From contig WTBR01000054.1 in the NCBI GenBank assembly GCA_013138975.1, positions 1 through 64,000 on the forward strand: a DNA stretch of 64,000 nucleotides, read 5' to 3'. The notes under the pieces were generated by a model, which saw only the letters and a list, made by a program, of their open reading frames with translations, did no database searches and was not told where the DNA came from. This DNA is from Bacteroidales bacterium. Lineage in GTDB: Bacteria > Bacteroidota > Bacteroidia > Bacteroidales > UBA12077. The translations under genes were made by a program, and so were the position numbers. Positions 1 through 8,605 of this stretch are shown one piece after another; the first letter of the stretch is position 1, and every line of letters starts with the position of its first letter.

Positions 1-73
1 AAAACAAATAAGCCATAAACTCGAAAAATCAATTCCACAATATATAAGGTACTCCCATTTAAATCGGGATTTA

Positions 74-128
74 GTTCAACATAAAGCACATATTCGGGTA
101 AACCGAAAACGATGCTTAATTGTTATGA
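74..128 (-). repeat. attC-like imperfect palindrome after S41 peptidase gene
   Basis: Read on the minus strand this 55-bp element starts TCATAAC and ends GTTGAAC, which fits the GTTRRRY core-site pattern of integron recombination sites; the arms AATTAAGC and GCTTTAT pair around a small hairpin. It lies about 40 bp after the stop of the minus-strand peptidase gene. The same end sequences (TTTAGTTCAACATAA and AATTGTTATG on the plus strand) recur at 31550-31614. attC identity is inferred from shape and end motifs only. Confidence 0.45.
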
Positions 129-167
129 CTTGCCTTTTTCTATTATAAAATATTTTAAAAATAACCT

Positions 168-1196
168 TTACTTTAACATATTTATGGCAAATTCTAATTG
201 TTTATCTATACCCTTAATAATATCATTTTCTGTTTGTTCAACACGTATATCCGGTGGCACGCCATTCCATTCAATGTGCTGACCATCATATCGTTTTATA
301 TGTCCGGTAGGTATATAAACTATTTTCCCACTGGGCAGCCTGTATTTACTATTGGTTTCTTGCGATCTGTCTGAACTACTGCCAGCAGCTCCTGCAGTAG
401 TATCACCAACTATTGTTACATTAGACAATTGTTTAAATATTTCAGGGGCTACTTCAGCTGCACTAAATGATACACCATTTATCAATACGATAACTGAGTT
501 TGTATAAGTGAAAGATCCCTGTGGTAGAATTGGATTCATTTCACGCCGTACTCCTAAAAAATAAATTTTAGGCCACTCTAGCGGCTCGGTAATAAAACGT
601 GAAACAACAGCCTCAACATTAACAATATCTCCCCCCGGATTGTTCCGTAGGTCAATTATTAATCCTTTTGTATTTTTCAGGTATTCTATTACACCAGAAA
701 ATTCTTTTAATAAATATTTTTCGAGAAAATTTGATAAATAAATATAACCAATATTGTCAGGCGTAATTCCATATTCAGTTGTTTCACTCTCGGTCAGTAA
801 TAATTCACTTTCAAAATACTTGCTTACCACAAAAGGGCTATAAACATTTTTGTCTTTGATCGACCTGTGTGGAATATAAGGTACAACTAAACCACCACCT
901 TCGCTGGTATACATAATATGACCGTCCTTAAGCTCGGTCAATAAATCATGCAACACAAAATAGAATTCATCATCCCTTGCAGCTTCAACACGAGGATGAT
1001 AAACAATATAAATAGAGTCCCAATCTATTCTTTTCAATTCAAAAAAAGGATAAACTTCGTTTGCTCTGTTCCAAACAGATGTAAAGTCTTCCATGTCTTG
1101 GTTCGAGACAGCGGGTTTTACATAAGTATTTTCATCTTCGCAACTGTAAATAAGTATGACGGATATGATGTAAAATATAAATTTTAACTTTTTCAT
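168..1196 (-). CDS. S41-family peptidase, lipoprotein
   Basis: The 342-residue product starts with a lipoprotein signal (LIYSC, Cys19), so it is probably anchored on the periplasmic or outer face. Residues 179-189 read LIIDLRNNPGG and residues 240-248 NGVSFSAAE, the two hallmarks of the S41 C-terminal-processing/tricorn peptidase family, with Ser245 as likely nucleophile. No clear PDZ domain is present before the catalytic part, and the position where Ser/Lys members carry lysine reads GDTTAGA, so a tricorn/IRBP-like variant is more likely than a classical Ctp. Substrate unknown. It stands alone, on the minus strand, between two attC-like palindromes, as a gene cassette would. Confidence 0.82.
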   Translation of the reverse strand: MKKLKFIFYIISVILIYSCEDENTYVKPAVSNQDMEDFTSVWNRANEVYPFFELKRIDWDSIYIVYHPRVEAARDDEFYFVLHDLLTELKDGHIMYTSEGGGLVVPYIPHRSIKDKNVYSPFVVSKYFESELLLTESETTEYGITPDNIGYIYLSNFLEKYLLKEFSGVIEYLKNTKGLIIDLRNNPGGDIVNVEAVVSRFITEPLEWPKIYFLGVRREMNPILPQGSFTYTNSVIVLINGVSFSAAEVAPEIFKQLSNVTIVGDTTAGAAGSSSDRSQETNSKYRLPSGKIVYIPTGHIKRYDGQHIEWNGVPPDIRVEQTENDIIKGIDKQLEFAINMLK

Positions 1197-1285
1197 AATT
1201 CGTCTCCGTTTAAAATATATTAAGTTAATTTTATAACTAAATTATCGCTTGCAGAAAAAAGCGGATCCCAAGCGGTTTAGGTTAC

Positions 1286-1415
1286 TCATAACATTCAGTA
1301 TAAAAATAGAGGGCGACTGCGTGGCACTTTCCTGTCAAGTTGCAAGGAAGTTGAAGCGGGCTACACCTCTTAAAATTACTACTATCTCGGTTATTAATTT
1401 AATATATTGTTAGCG
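1286..1415 (-). repeat. attC-like palindromic repeat after MNT-HEPN gene
   Basis: On the minus strand this ~130-bp stretch runs from CGCTAAC, 10 bp after the stop of the MNT-HEPN gene, to GTTATGA. The ends are imperfectly complementary (GCTAACAATATATT against the complement of ATAACATTCAGTATA), and the centre folds into a hairpin with arms AACTTCCT and AGGAAAGT. A related copy at 30030-30115 shares GCTAATAATATAT, TAGCGCGCTTCAACTT and CTTGTAACTTGA. Position directly 3' of a gene, length and ends all fit an integron attC or a similar recombination site. Confidence 0.45.
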
Positions 1416-1424
1416 TTTTGTGCT

Positions 1425-2315
1425 TTATTTCTCTGCTTGTAATTCTTTTTCTTTTAATTCATTTATTCGTTTTTTGCAGTGTCTTTCTGTTATTTCCAAT
1501 AATTTCTTCGCTTCCTTTTCCCAATAGTCCAACTGCCCACTTGTCACCTTGTAATGTTCTTCTGTGATATATCTACCACCAATATAGGCGGAATCAAGAT
1601 GCCAGAACAAAAACTTTTCATCATCTGAATTCTGGGGAAAACAATCATCAATCTCAGGTACATATCGCTTGGCATTCATTCTCAAGCGCACAAGTCTATG
1701 TTCATAAGGATTATTTCTACTATAAATTATTTCAATTGCAGTATAGCAATTTTCAACACATTGCTGGAGTTCAAAAGATGCTTTTTGTGCTGACTTATGT
1801 TTTTGCAGTTTTTTAAACTTTTCAATTATAATTTGGGCAGTTTCAAAATCTTCATTTGCAGTGCTAAACCAATGTTTAAAGTCAAGTTCTGCAACTTCTC
1901 TCAATCGTTTTGGTGTCAGATTTTCAGCATTTGCTAATTGAACTTGTTTATCTTGGTATAATATAATGCCTTGATGTTTTATTTCTGAGAAAAAGTACTG
2001 ACCTTCTCTAAGGTGCATATTCACAAATCCAAGTGTCTCAACTATCGTATCAACCGCTGTATCAATGCCTTCAAACATTTTTCGCAGTCGGTTTCTTAAA
2101 TCTTCGCAGTCTCGTTCGTCTCTTGTCAGGACACATATGTCATAGTCGCTTTTCTTTCCGCTCCTACCTCCTACATGTTCTTTCCAGTCACCACGGGCGT
2201 ATGAACCATACAAAATAATCATTGAAACCATTCCTGTCTCTTTTATTCTTTCGGTTATGGTTTCAAGTTCCTTTATCTTATCTTCTGGCAGGTGTTTTAA
2301 CTCATTTTCTGTCAT
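1425..2315 (-). CDS. MNT-HEPN fusion: nucleotidyltransferase plus HEPN domain protein
   Basis: Residues 25-120 form a minimal nucleotidyltransferase: YGSYARGDW at 36-44 followed by DYD at 57-59 is the GSx(n)DxD active-site pattern, with an unusually long insert rich in Gly/Lys/Arg between the two halves. Residues 145-290 are an all-helical HEPN-like domain; R200-NNPYE-H206 fits the Rx4-6H RNase motif. In MNT/HEPN toxin-antitoxin pairs the nucleotidyltransferase AMPylates and silences the HEPN RNase; here both are in one 296-residue chain, so it may be self-contained or purely regulatory. No partner gene adjoins it. An attC-like palindrome follows the stop codon, suggesting it is a cassette gene. 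Confidence 0.78.
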   Translation of the reverse strand: MTENELKHLPEDKIKELETITERIKETGMVSMIILYGSYARGDWKEHVGGRSGKKSDYDICVLTRDERDCEDLRNRLRKMFEGIDTAVDTIVETLGFVNMHLREGQYFFSEIKHQGIILYQDKQVQLANAENLTPKRLREVAELDFKHWFSTANEDFETAQIIIEKFKKLQKHKSAQKASFELQQCVENCYTAIEIIYSRNNPYEHRLVRLRMNAKRYVPEIDDCFPQNSDDEKFLFWHLDSAYIGGRYITEEHYKVTSGQLDYWEKEAKKLLEITERHCKKRINELKEKELQAEK

Positions 2316-2818
2316 AATTCATGCGTCATGGTTAGCGGTTTCTTCCAATTTTCCTATACCCAAAAGTATAAAATAATAAGTTGCTTTTAAATCTGAAATT
2401 GATAATTCTTCTATTTTCGTTCTAATCCCCTATTATTTCAGTACGATATTTCCTATAATTAAGAATTGGTATTAAATGTATACATATTAATGCAGCAAAT
2501 GCTACCAAAAATAGAACGACGAAGTAATGTCCGATAACTATCCGAATGCCAAGCCGCTTCGATTTATAGACTTCGCTCAGCTGGGGCGTATACAATAATT
2601 ATTGAATGCTCAGAGCAAAGAACAGTGCACTCTTAATATATTTATCACCTGAGAACAATCTAATCCAACTATCCTTCATGTAAATATTTGATTCTTTGTT
2701 CAATTATATTACTTTTAATTAATTTTGAAAAATACTATCAAATTTTGCAATTCCTTAGGATAAATAGAATTTGGTGTGATTGGTAAATTGAAATAATTTA
2801 ATAATTAAAACAAACACC
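2316..2818. other. Intergenic region between divergent MNT-HEPN and ATPase genes
   Basis: No gene seen. The stretch must hold both divergent promoters. It contains GGTTAGCG at 2330-2336, the same end motif as the attC-like repeat at 1409-1415, and a ~105-bp repeat at 2470-2577 shared with 28160-28267. Confidence 0.5.
2470..2577. repeat. Dispersed ~105-bp repeat, copy 1
   Basis: Shares scattered identical blocks in the same order with 28160-28267, including AGCAAAT, CAAAAATAGAAC, and TCGATTTATAGACT; by eye about 70% identical. Both copies lie at the edge of an accessory module. It is not coding in any frame I could read. Origin unknown; it could be the remnant of a recombination site or a short mobile element. 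Confidence 0.5.
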
Positions 2819-4888
2819 ATGACCTTACCTAGTGATTTTTTCTTTAGAAGGGCTTATAATCCGCAAGTTCATGAAACACTTGAGTTTCAAAGAAATAAAA
2901 ATAGTAGAGAGTTAGACAATATTATTAATTTAGTATTTAGTCATCAGAAAGCAGTGTATGATATGGATATGGATATCAAAATGAATGCTGATGAAAAAAA
3001 AACGGCAAAACTATTCTATAAGAATTACTATGCAAAATCCAAGGTTAAAAAAAATGGCATAAAGAATGAAATAGAAATTGAAGAATTCATTGAAGATATT
3101 TTTCTTGATAAATCAAAAGAAAACAAGAATAAATTGTGCTTTTTATTGGGTAATGTTGGTGTTGGTAAAACTAGCTATTTAAATAATATTATCACCAATC
3201 AAGAACGCTACAAGCTCGTTGAAAATGGCATTTGGTTTGTTAGGTTAGACTTTGAAAAAGCATTAAAAGAAAGATATTTTAAACCTCAATACATTATTAA
3301 TCAGCTGATAGAAAAATGCAAGAGAGTAATAGACAAAAGATTTTTTAATGATTTAGATAATGATTTATTGTTAAAATATAAAAACCTTCCACATTATGAA
3401 CTTACAGAAATTGAAGAATTTATTAAAAATTCAACCCAAGACTGTAATGTTCAAGCAAAATTATTTCAGGAATTTATTGAATCATTTTACAATAAAACAG
3501 AGAAAAAACTATCTATTATCATTGACAACATTGATGTTGTTTATCATAAAAGTATTGTTTCTTTATCAAGATATAATGATGGGAAAATGGATGATAATTT
3601 GATTCATTTAATTTTTACATTTTTACATGATCATGGCATTACTGGTATGTTATATGCAAATGTTCTTTTTATAATGAGAAATGATAGTTTTAATTATATA
3701 AAGAGCGTTGGTCATACTTCATTTAAACAAATCACAGAACATCCTTATCGTCTTATTCCTCATAATTGGGAAAATGTGGTTGATATCCGTTACAATATGT
3801 TGGTTGATCAAATTAAATCCAAACCAGACGAGCAAAATACTACGATATTACTAAAAATGGCAAAGGAAATTCAAGATTATATTAGAGAAGATGTATATAG
3901 TGGCGTGCCATTAATAAGACATATCCGCGAGATGACAAATTACGGATTACGTGATTTAATAAATTTTTTTAATAAATATAGTTGGGTGTCATATAATAAT
4001 TTTGGGATGAATCGCCTTATTGACCAATATCATATTGGTTTAATCTCATATTTTTTGGGTGGCAATAAAATCTATGATGAATCAGAATCTGATTTCCCAA
4101 ATTTTTTCTCTGTCAATCCAGAAATATCAGGAATAAAAAGAAGGTTTCCTCAGACATATTGGCTAAAATACCTAATAATTAAATATTTATATGAATATTC
4201 AGGGAAAGAGGAAGTAAATGTAGATCATATTTACAATATATTTGGCGGTGAAGGTAATACTGATAAAGATAGTAAGTATTATGATTTAGAATTAGTTAAA
4301 GAAGTTGTAGAATGCCTTGGCAATGCAAACAAATCAAATGTTATCAGAATTAAAAAGAGATTTAATGGCAAAGGTTCGCTAACAACTTTTGTGGACTTGA
4401 CACTAAGAGGTAAGTATATCATTGAAAATTTCGTTTTTAAATTTATTTATTTGCAATTAATTGTTGATGATCAAGAAATGAGATTACCTCGAATTTTTAA
4501 AGACGGTGCATACAGTAAATACTTTAATACTAGCAGTAAAGATTATCCTGATTATTCATACATTTTAGAAAGTAATGAGTCTTTTATACCTAAAGCTAAA
4601 GAAATGATTACTCATAAAAGTCATTCGGTAATTTACTTTTTGTTTTTATTGCAGGGTGCTCTTTATAGTGAAATGGAAAGGTATAAATCAACTTTTGCAA
4701 AGTTGGAAAAATTTAAAGTTAAATTACCAAATATAAAAAGCATAATTGAAAATCACATACCAAAAGAATTGCGAGCAATTAATAATACAGTAAAATTCAC
4801 AAACGATGTTAATGCATTTGTAAATAAATGTACTACAGAACAAACTCAAATTGAAACTTATGTAATGGAAGGCATTAAAAATGACTAA
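2819..4888 (+). CDS. P-loop ATPase (AAA/STAND-like) with C-terminal winged-helix-like part, unknown function
   Basis: The 689-residue protein has a Walker A motif GNVGVGKTS at 111-119 and a Walker B-like LSIIIDNID at 231-239. Downstream are an arginine-rich segment near MRND, a GLRDLINFF helix and, near residue 545, VDLTLRGKYIIENF, which resembles the winged helix that follows the ATPase core in Orc1/Cdc6-like and STAND proteins. No signal peptide or membrane segment. It overlaps the next gene by 8 bp, so the two are translated together and probably act together. I do not recognise a named family. Surroundings full of conflict-type genes make an anti-phage or regulatory role a reasonable guess, not a demonstrated one. 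Base composition is even more AT-rich than the neighbouring core genes. Confidence 0.7.
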   Translation: MTLPSDFFFRRAYNPQVHETLEFQRNKNSRELDNIINLVFSHQKAVYDMDMDIKMNADEKKTAKLFYKNYYAKSKVKKNGIKNEIEIEEFIEDIFLDKSKENKNKLCFLLGNVGVGKTSYLNNIITNQERYKLVENGIWFVRLDFEKALKERYFKPQYIINQLIEKCKRVIDKRFFNDLDNDLLLKYKNLPHYELTEIEEFIKNSTQDCNVQAKLFQEFIESFYNKTEKKLSIIIDNIDVVYHKSIVSLSRYNDGKMDDNLIHLIFTFLHDHGITGMLYANVLFIMRNDSFNYIKSVGHTSFKQITEHPYRLIPHNWENVVDIRYNMLVDQIKSKPDEQNTTILLKMAKEIQDYIREDVYSGVPLIRHIREMTNYGLRDLINFFNKYSWVSYNNFGMNRLIDQYHIGLISYFLGGNKIYDESESDFPNFFSVNPEISGIKRRFPQTYWLKYLIIKYLYEYSGKEEVNVDHIYNIFGGEGNTDKDSKYYDLELVKEVVECLGNANKSNVIRIKKRFNGKGSLTTFVDLTLRGKYIIENFVFKFIYLQLIVDDQEMRLPRIFKDGAYSKYFNTSSKDYPDYSYILESNESFIPKAKEMITHKSHSVIYFLFLLQGALYSEMERYKSTFAKLEKFKVKLPNIKSIIENHIPKELRAINNTVKFTNDVNAFVNKCTTEQTQIETYVMEGIKND

Positions 4889-5567
4889 GTTAGTATTTGT
4901 ATTTTTGTTTCTATTTGTAATTATTCTAGGTGGTTATTCTCAAGATATTAATATTCTAGAGTATGAAATTGAAGAACAGTCAAATGTAAATGTTCTAATT
5001 ACAAATATTGCGAATACTAATTTAGCTGAAATCATTATTTACTCATCATATTCTATTGATACAATATTTGTAGATAGTTCAGCTAACTATTATCATTATG
5101 ATTTAATTTTCCCTAAATATGGCTCTTATCAAATACACATAATTTTGTTGGATAATAAGGCAAGTATAATTAAGCAAGAAACTTCAATTATAAAAGTAAA
5201 TAAGAAAGTATACCTGCAAAAATTAGAGAAAATATTAGGTCCAATAATTGGTGCTATTATAGCAAGTTTAATATTTGTCTTAAACAATTATCTTAATCAA
5301 ATATTTAATAAAAAAAGATTGACAAAAAGATTTGTACTCAAAATTAATAGTTTAATAGAAAGAACTGTAAATGATTTAACACAAGAATATATCGATGAAA
5401 TTCTTGTATTAATAAATAATCCAGATCATCCTATTTTATTACCATTTTCAAATAGTAAAATTTTTGATAAAACCAATTTAATTAAAAGACATATTATGCA
5501 ATTTCAAGCTAGGAAAAATTCCAATATCAAATCATTTGCAAAATCACTTAAGCAATTAAAGCTTTAG
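4881..5567 (+). CDS. Membrane protein with signal peptide, partner of the preceding ATPase
   Basis: The 228-residue product begins with a hydrophobic signal sequence (residues 1-20, ending GGYSQ), followed by a ~90-residue extracytoplasmic beta-rich region with an Ig-like look. A transmembrane helix follows at about 118-136 (GPIIGAIIASLIFVL) and then a basic cytoplasmic tail of ~90 residues with coiled-coil character. This is a type I topology able to pass a signal across the inner membrane or to disrupt it. The start codon lies inside the end of the ATPase gene (8-bp overlap), so the pair is one operon. No known domain recognised. Role as membrane effector or sensor for the ATPase is inference from the gene pairing. 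Confidence 0.62.
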   Translation: MTKLVFVFLFLFVIILGGYSQDINILEYEIEEQSNVNVLITNIANTNLAEIIIYSSYSIDTIFVDSSANYYHYDLIFPKYGSYQIHIILLDNKASIIKQETSIIKVNKKVYLQKLEKILGPIIGAIIASLIFVLNNYLNQIFNKKRLTKRFVLKINSLIERTVNDLTQEYIDEILVLINNPDHPILLPFSNSKIFDKTNLIKRHIMQFQARKNSNIKSFAKSLKQLKL

Positions 5568-5894
5568 ATATTTCTAATTTAATATTAATTCCAAAAAGTG
5601 CATTTTACTGTGCCAATACTAATTCATTGTAACTTACAGCTAACCAACGCAAATACAGGAACATTGTCCAAATGCTACTAAACAAATAGTCCTATGTCAA
5701 GTCTTGTCAAAGAGTATACAACATTACGTTATTTGAAATTCTGAATTTAATAATTATAAAAAAAAAGAAGCCAAGTCTATAACATCACATTACCAGTAAT
5801 TTGGGATGTATGACAGTTTGGCTAAGTTTTACTATCTGCCGTTTCAATAATCTGGCTGGCATTTTTGAGCTTTGGAAACCCAGACTTCTGATAT
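5568..5894. other. Intergenic region downstream of the ATPase operon
   Basis: About 330 bp without a readable gene. CAGCTAACCAACG at 5634-5646 weakly resembles the start of the attC-like elements, this time in plus orientation behind a plus-strand gene, but I cannot identify a convincing partner end. An A-run at 5758-5770 is present; nothing else noted. Confidence 0.4.
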
Positions 5895-6134
5895 CTATAA
5901 AGCCTTACCTTACCTATTTATAATAGGCTTATACTCATTTCTTTTGCAAACATTCTTATATGCCAGGCGAATAATTCGTTTACTATCGAAATTAAGTTCC
6001 TCAATTCTATGTGCACACCAACCTGCAATTCGCGACATTGCAAATAAAGGTGTAAACAACTCTCTTGGGATTCCTACCATTTCATATACAAATCCGGAGT
6101 AGAAATCAACATTTACAAATGAAACCCAACCCAC
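5895..6134 (-). pseudogene. Displaced 3' fragment of citrate synthase gene
   Basis: On the minus strand this encodes the last ~68 codons of citrate synthase. It matches residues 389-456 of the intact gene at 8606-9976, including VDFYSGFVYEM and the terminal KRNEYKPIINR followed by stop. Homology continues ~15 bp past the stop (CTATAAAGCC, with a 5-bp TTACC duplication here), so the unit is a direct DNA repeat of gene end plus flank. By eye roughly nine in ten bases agree, many differences being silent. It has no start of its own. It marks the far border of the HipA/HIRAN island and is best read as the gene end displaced by insertion. Confidence 0.85.
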
Positions 6135-6248
6135 ATTGCAAATTGGTATTTCCTACAAGCCGATGCTAAAACCAAAATTAGCCTAAGATGCAATTTTGTC
6201 GACACAAACGTGCTAAATTAAAGCTAAACTTGTATTTTTGAATTAAAT

Positions 6249-6449
6249 ATGAAGAACGCGAAACTATTAAGAAAGGAGATTGTAAACATCTGCTTAAAAC
6301 AGGTAGGTTAGAGTTTTGGTGATCGTTCGCTGGTAATTGAGGAACATAAAATAATTGTTGCCTCAGATTTAATTCAAGAAGTAAGTTCTACCGGACAAAA
6401 ACAAAAATTGGCTGCGGAGCTAGAAGTAAAGTGTAATTCTAAAAGTTAA
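6249..6449 (+). pseudogene. Small 66-codon reading frame interrupted by an amber codon
   Basis: From ATG at 6249 one frame runs to TAA at 6447-6449 with a single in-frame TAG at codon 21; the two halves read MKNAKLLRKEIVNICLKQVG and SFGDRSLVIEEHKIIVASDL onward. A GGAG at 6276-6279 lies within it rather than before it. It ends 5 bp before the TTG start of the HipA-like kinase, the place where an antitoxin or small partner gene of a HipA-type locus usually sits. No family recognised. It may be a decayed partner gene, or a chance frame. Confidence 0.35.
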
Positions 6450-6454
6450 ATATT

Positions 6455-7495
6455 TTGGCAGAATTTTACGATATCACAAAATGGAGTGAAAAGTTATGGT
6501 TTCAACCCGGAGGAACTAGAGATAAAGTAGTAATTGAAAACCCTGCTACAGGTGAATTATACTTTTTTAAAACATCATTATTAAAAATACAAAAAGACTA
6601 TAAACACGAATTTTGGTCTGAAATAATTGCCAGTGAGATTGGTGACATATTAGGTTTTAATATTCTCAAATACAACATTGCATATAATCGAGGAAGTATA
6701 GGTTGCATATGTAAATCAATGGTTTCAGAGGGTAAAAATAAACTCACCGAAGGAATAAGTTATCTCACGGGATATGATACAACCTATAATCCGGAAGATA
6801 AGACATCAAAAAAACAATATACATTCCAATTAATAAAAGAAAGTCTGGAATTTTTTAGCCTTGACAAATTCATCCATAAGATTATAGAAATTATAATTCT
6901 TGACAGTATTATTAGCAATGGTGACAGACATCAAGAAAATTGGGGTATTATAACTGATTATAATGAAGTAATTAAATCGATTGAAGATATTGCTAAAAAA
7001 CCAGAGAAACATTTTGGCATTAAACTTTTGTTTTCTATAATGGGCATCACTACAAAAGCAAAACGCAAAGAAGTGCAAGAGGTAGCCGAAAAGTTGTATT
7101 TATTTATGCCCGGGCAATTTTCACAGATATATGATAGCGGGAGTTGCTTAGGCCGAGAAAAGTCTGATGATAGTATTGCTCAAATGCTTACGGATTCAAA
7201 TATGTTTGAAGCATATGTTCGTCGTGGACAATCTGAAATACATTGGGAAAGTAAAAAGTTGAATCATTTCGAATTAATACGAAAAATAAAAAACGAATAC
7301 CCAGAATCTACTGTTAAATGTATTACAAGAGTGAGAAAGCTGTTTGATATTAATAAAATTAAAGAACTTGTCACGAACATAGATGAAAATCTACCAGCAA
7401 CTTTATCAGAGCATAAACTTCCATTAGAAAGGAAAAGATTCATTAATAAATTGCTAACTTTGCGTATAGAAAAACTAATAGAAATAATTGAGTGA
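6455..7495 (+). CDS. HipA-like serine/threonine kinase
   Basis: The 346-residue protein carries the HipA/phosphatidylinositol-kinase-like catalytic core: Lys39 in FFKTS as candidate ATP-binding lysine, D150xxxxNxDRHxxN162 as catalytic loop, and D227SG as metal-binding DxG. It lacks the N-terminal subdomain of full-length HipA, as in HipT/CtkA-like short kinases, which phosphorylate aminoacyl-tRNA synthetases or other targets. TTG is the only plausible start because TAA at 6440 lies upstream in frame. Its last codon overlaps the GTG start of the HIRAN gene by 4 bp, so the pair is co-translated. Likely a toxin or defence kinase; the antitoxin is not obvious unless it is the broken frame just upstream. 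Confidence 0.78.
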   Translation: MAEFYDITKWSEKLWFQPGGTRDKVVIENPATGELYFFKTSLLKIQKDYKHEFWSEIIASEIGDILGFNILKYNIAYNRGSIGCICKSMVSEGKNKLTEGISYLTGYDTTYNPEDKTSKKQYTFQLIKESLEFFSLDKFIHKIIEIIILDSIISNGDRHQENWGIITDYNEVIKSIEDIAKKPEKHFGIKLLFSIMGITTKAKRKEVQEVAEKLYLFMPGQFSQIYDSGSCLGREKSDDSIAQMLTDSNMFEAYVRRGQSEIHWESKKLNHFELIRKIKNEYPESTVKCITRVRKLFDINKIKELVTNIDENLPATLSEHKLPLERKRFINKLLTLRIEKLIEIIE

Positions 7496-8148
7496 AAGCG
7501 ATAAGTACTATATATCTGGTTTGGAGAAAAGGCAAAGGAAGCCGCAGAAGGATTGTGGGGGAAATTAAGAGAAATGCCACAGCAGGGGTTCGCTTTAAAT
7601 ATATTAGTAGTGGTGTAGAAGATGCACAGAAAGAAGGATTTACTCCATATATTGATTTTCCTGACACTTCAAAAATTTATGCAGAAAATGTACTTGACAT
7701 TTTTGGTCAACGTCTGCTTAAATCAGAACGTTCAGATATTCAAAAATACCATGATTTTTGGTCGATTGATCCACGTTATAAAGAGGATAAGTTTTATTTA
7801 TTAGCTTATACACAAGGAATGTTATCTACGGATAACTTTGAATTTTTGGCAGATTCTCATCCTGTAAAGGATTTAAAATTTGTTTCAGAAATCTGTGGGT
7901 TATCTCATTCAAAGCTAAGTCCAGATACTTTATCGATTGGAGATAAACTTACATGGAAACTTGAAAAGGATAATCCGATTGATAAATCAGCTGTAAAAGT
8001 GTTTAAAGATTCAATAGAAATAGGCTATGTTAAATTAGTGCATTCGAGAGTTTTTCATAAAAATTTAAAGTCTCTTTTAAAAATTACTGTCAAGAGTATT
8101 GATAGAAATGGCATCTTAAATAGAGTGTTTATCGATATATCATTTTAA
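7492..8148 (+). CDS. HIRAN-domain protein, partner of HipA-like kinase
   Basis: Starts with GTG overlapping the kinase stop codon (GTGA). The N-terminal half (1-130) is unassigned but has the look of the HipA N-terminal region (IYLVWRKGKGSRRRIVGEI). The C-terminal part (about 135-215) matches the HIRAN fold: KFVSEICGL, then LEKDNPIDKSAVKVF, then EIGYVKL, the DNPxDxxAVxV...GYV pattern. HIRAN domains bind DNA ends or stalled forks in eukaryotic HLTF and occur in bacterial conflict and plasmid genes. With the kinase it forms a two-gene module; the HIRAN partner may sense DNA or neutralise the kinase. Confidence is good for the HIRAN call, low for the role. Confidence 0.68.
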   Translation: MKAISTIYLVWRKGKGSRRRIVGEIKRNATAGVRFKYISSGVEDAQKEGFTPYIDFPDTSKIYAENVLDIFGQRLLKSERSDIQKYHDFWSIDPRYKEDKFYLLAYTQGMLSTDNFEFLADSHPVKDLKFVSEICGLSHSKLSPDTLSIGDKLTWKLEKDNPIDKSAVKVFKDSIEIGYVKLVHSRVFHKNLKSLLKITVKSIDRNGILNRVFIDISF

Positions 8149-8605
8149 TACCAACGCACTGTTGCAAATATTATATACAGGTCACAACCAAAGTTAAAAT
8201 TAAAGTTTTACAATGAACTTACGTCTCTTCGCCTAAGTTTGCCTTTAATGGAGTTTAAGAATTACCCTCTTAAAACAAATTTGTTTTGGTATTTCACAGT
8301 TTATTAACAAAAAGAAATATGTATGGTGATTTAGTGCACAGTTTTTAACAAACGTTAAAATTACACGCAGGATTATGTGGTTTGTTGACTCAGCTTAATC
8401 TTATAAAAATCAGCTTCACGCAAAGCACGCTAAGAAAAAAATACGCAAAGGCAGTATTTAACACATTTTAAGCCTTTTGCGATCTTTGCGGAAACTTTGC
8501 GCCTTTTGCGAGAAAACTATAAAGTATTAATATTTTATCTGTTAGTTTTAAATAGTGTACTTAAATAATTACAAAGGATCTACCTTATTTATATGCTATA
8601 AAGCC
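8149..8605. other. Intergenic region with CGCAAAG-type inverted repeat
   Basis: No gene. Between 8410 and 8516 lie inverted copies of CGCAAAG/CTTTGCG (ACGCAAAGCACG, ACGCAAAGG, then CTTTTGCGATCTTTGCGG, CTTTGCGCC), able to form a long imperfect stem. Related GTGCGTCCTTTGTG and GCGGTAAAATAA...CCGCAAAG blocks recur at 20770-21180. The stretch closes the HipA/HIRAN island against gltA. Confidence 0.55.

Noticed and set aside
5634..5735. Plus-orientation attC-like site behind the ATPase operon
   Set aside because: CAGCTAACCAACG resembles one end, but no convincing complementary end or stem could be found.
5872..6134. Small open frames on both strands as genes
   Set aside because: The minus frame is the displaced citrate synthase end and the plus frame is its shadow.
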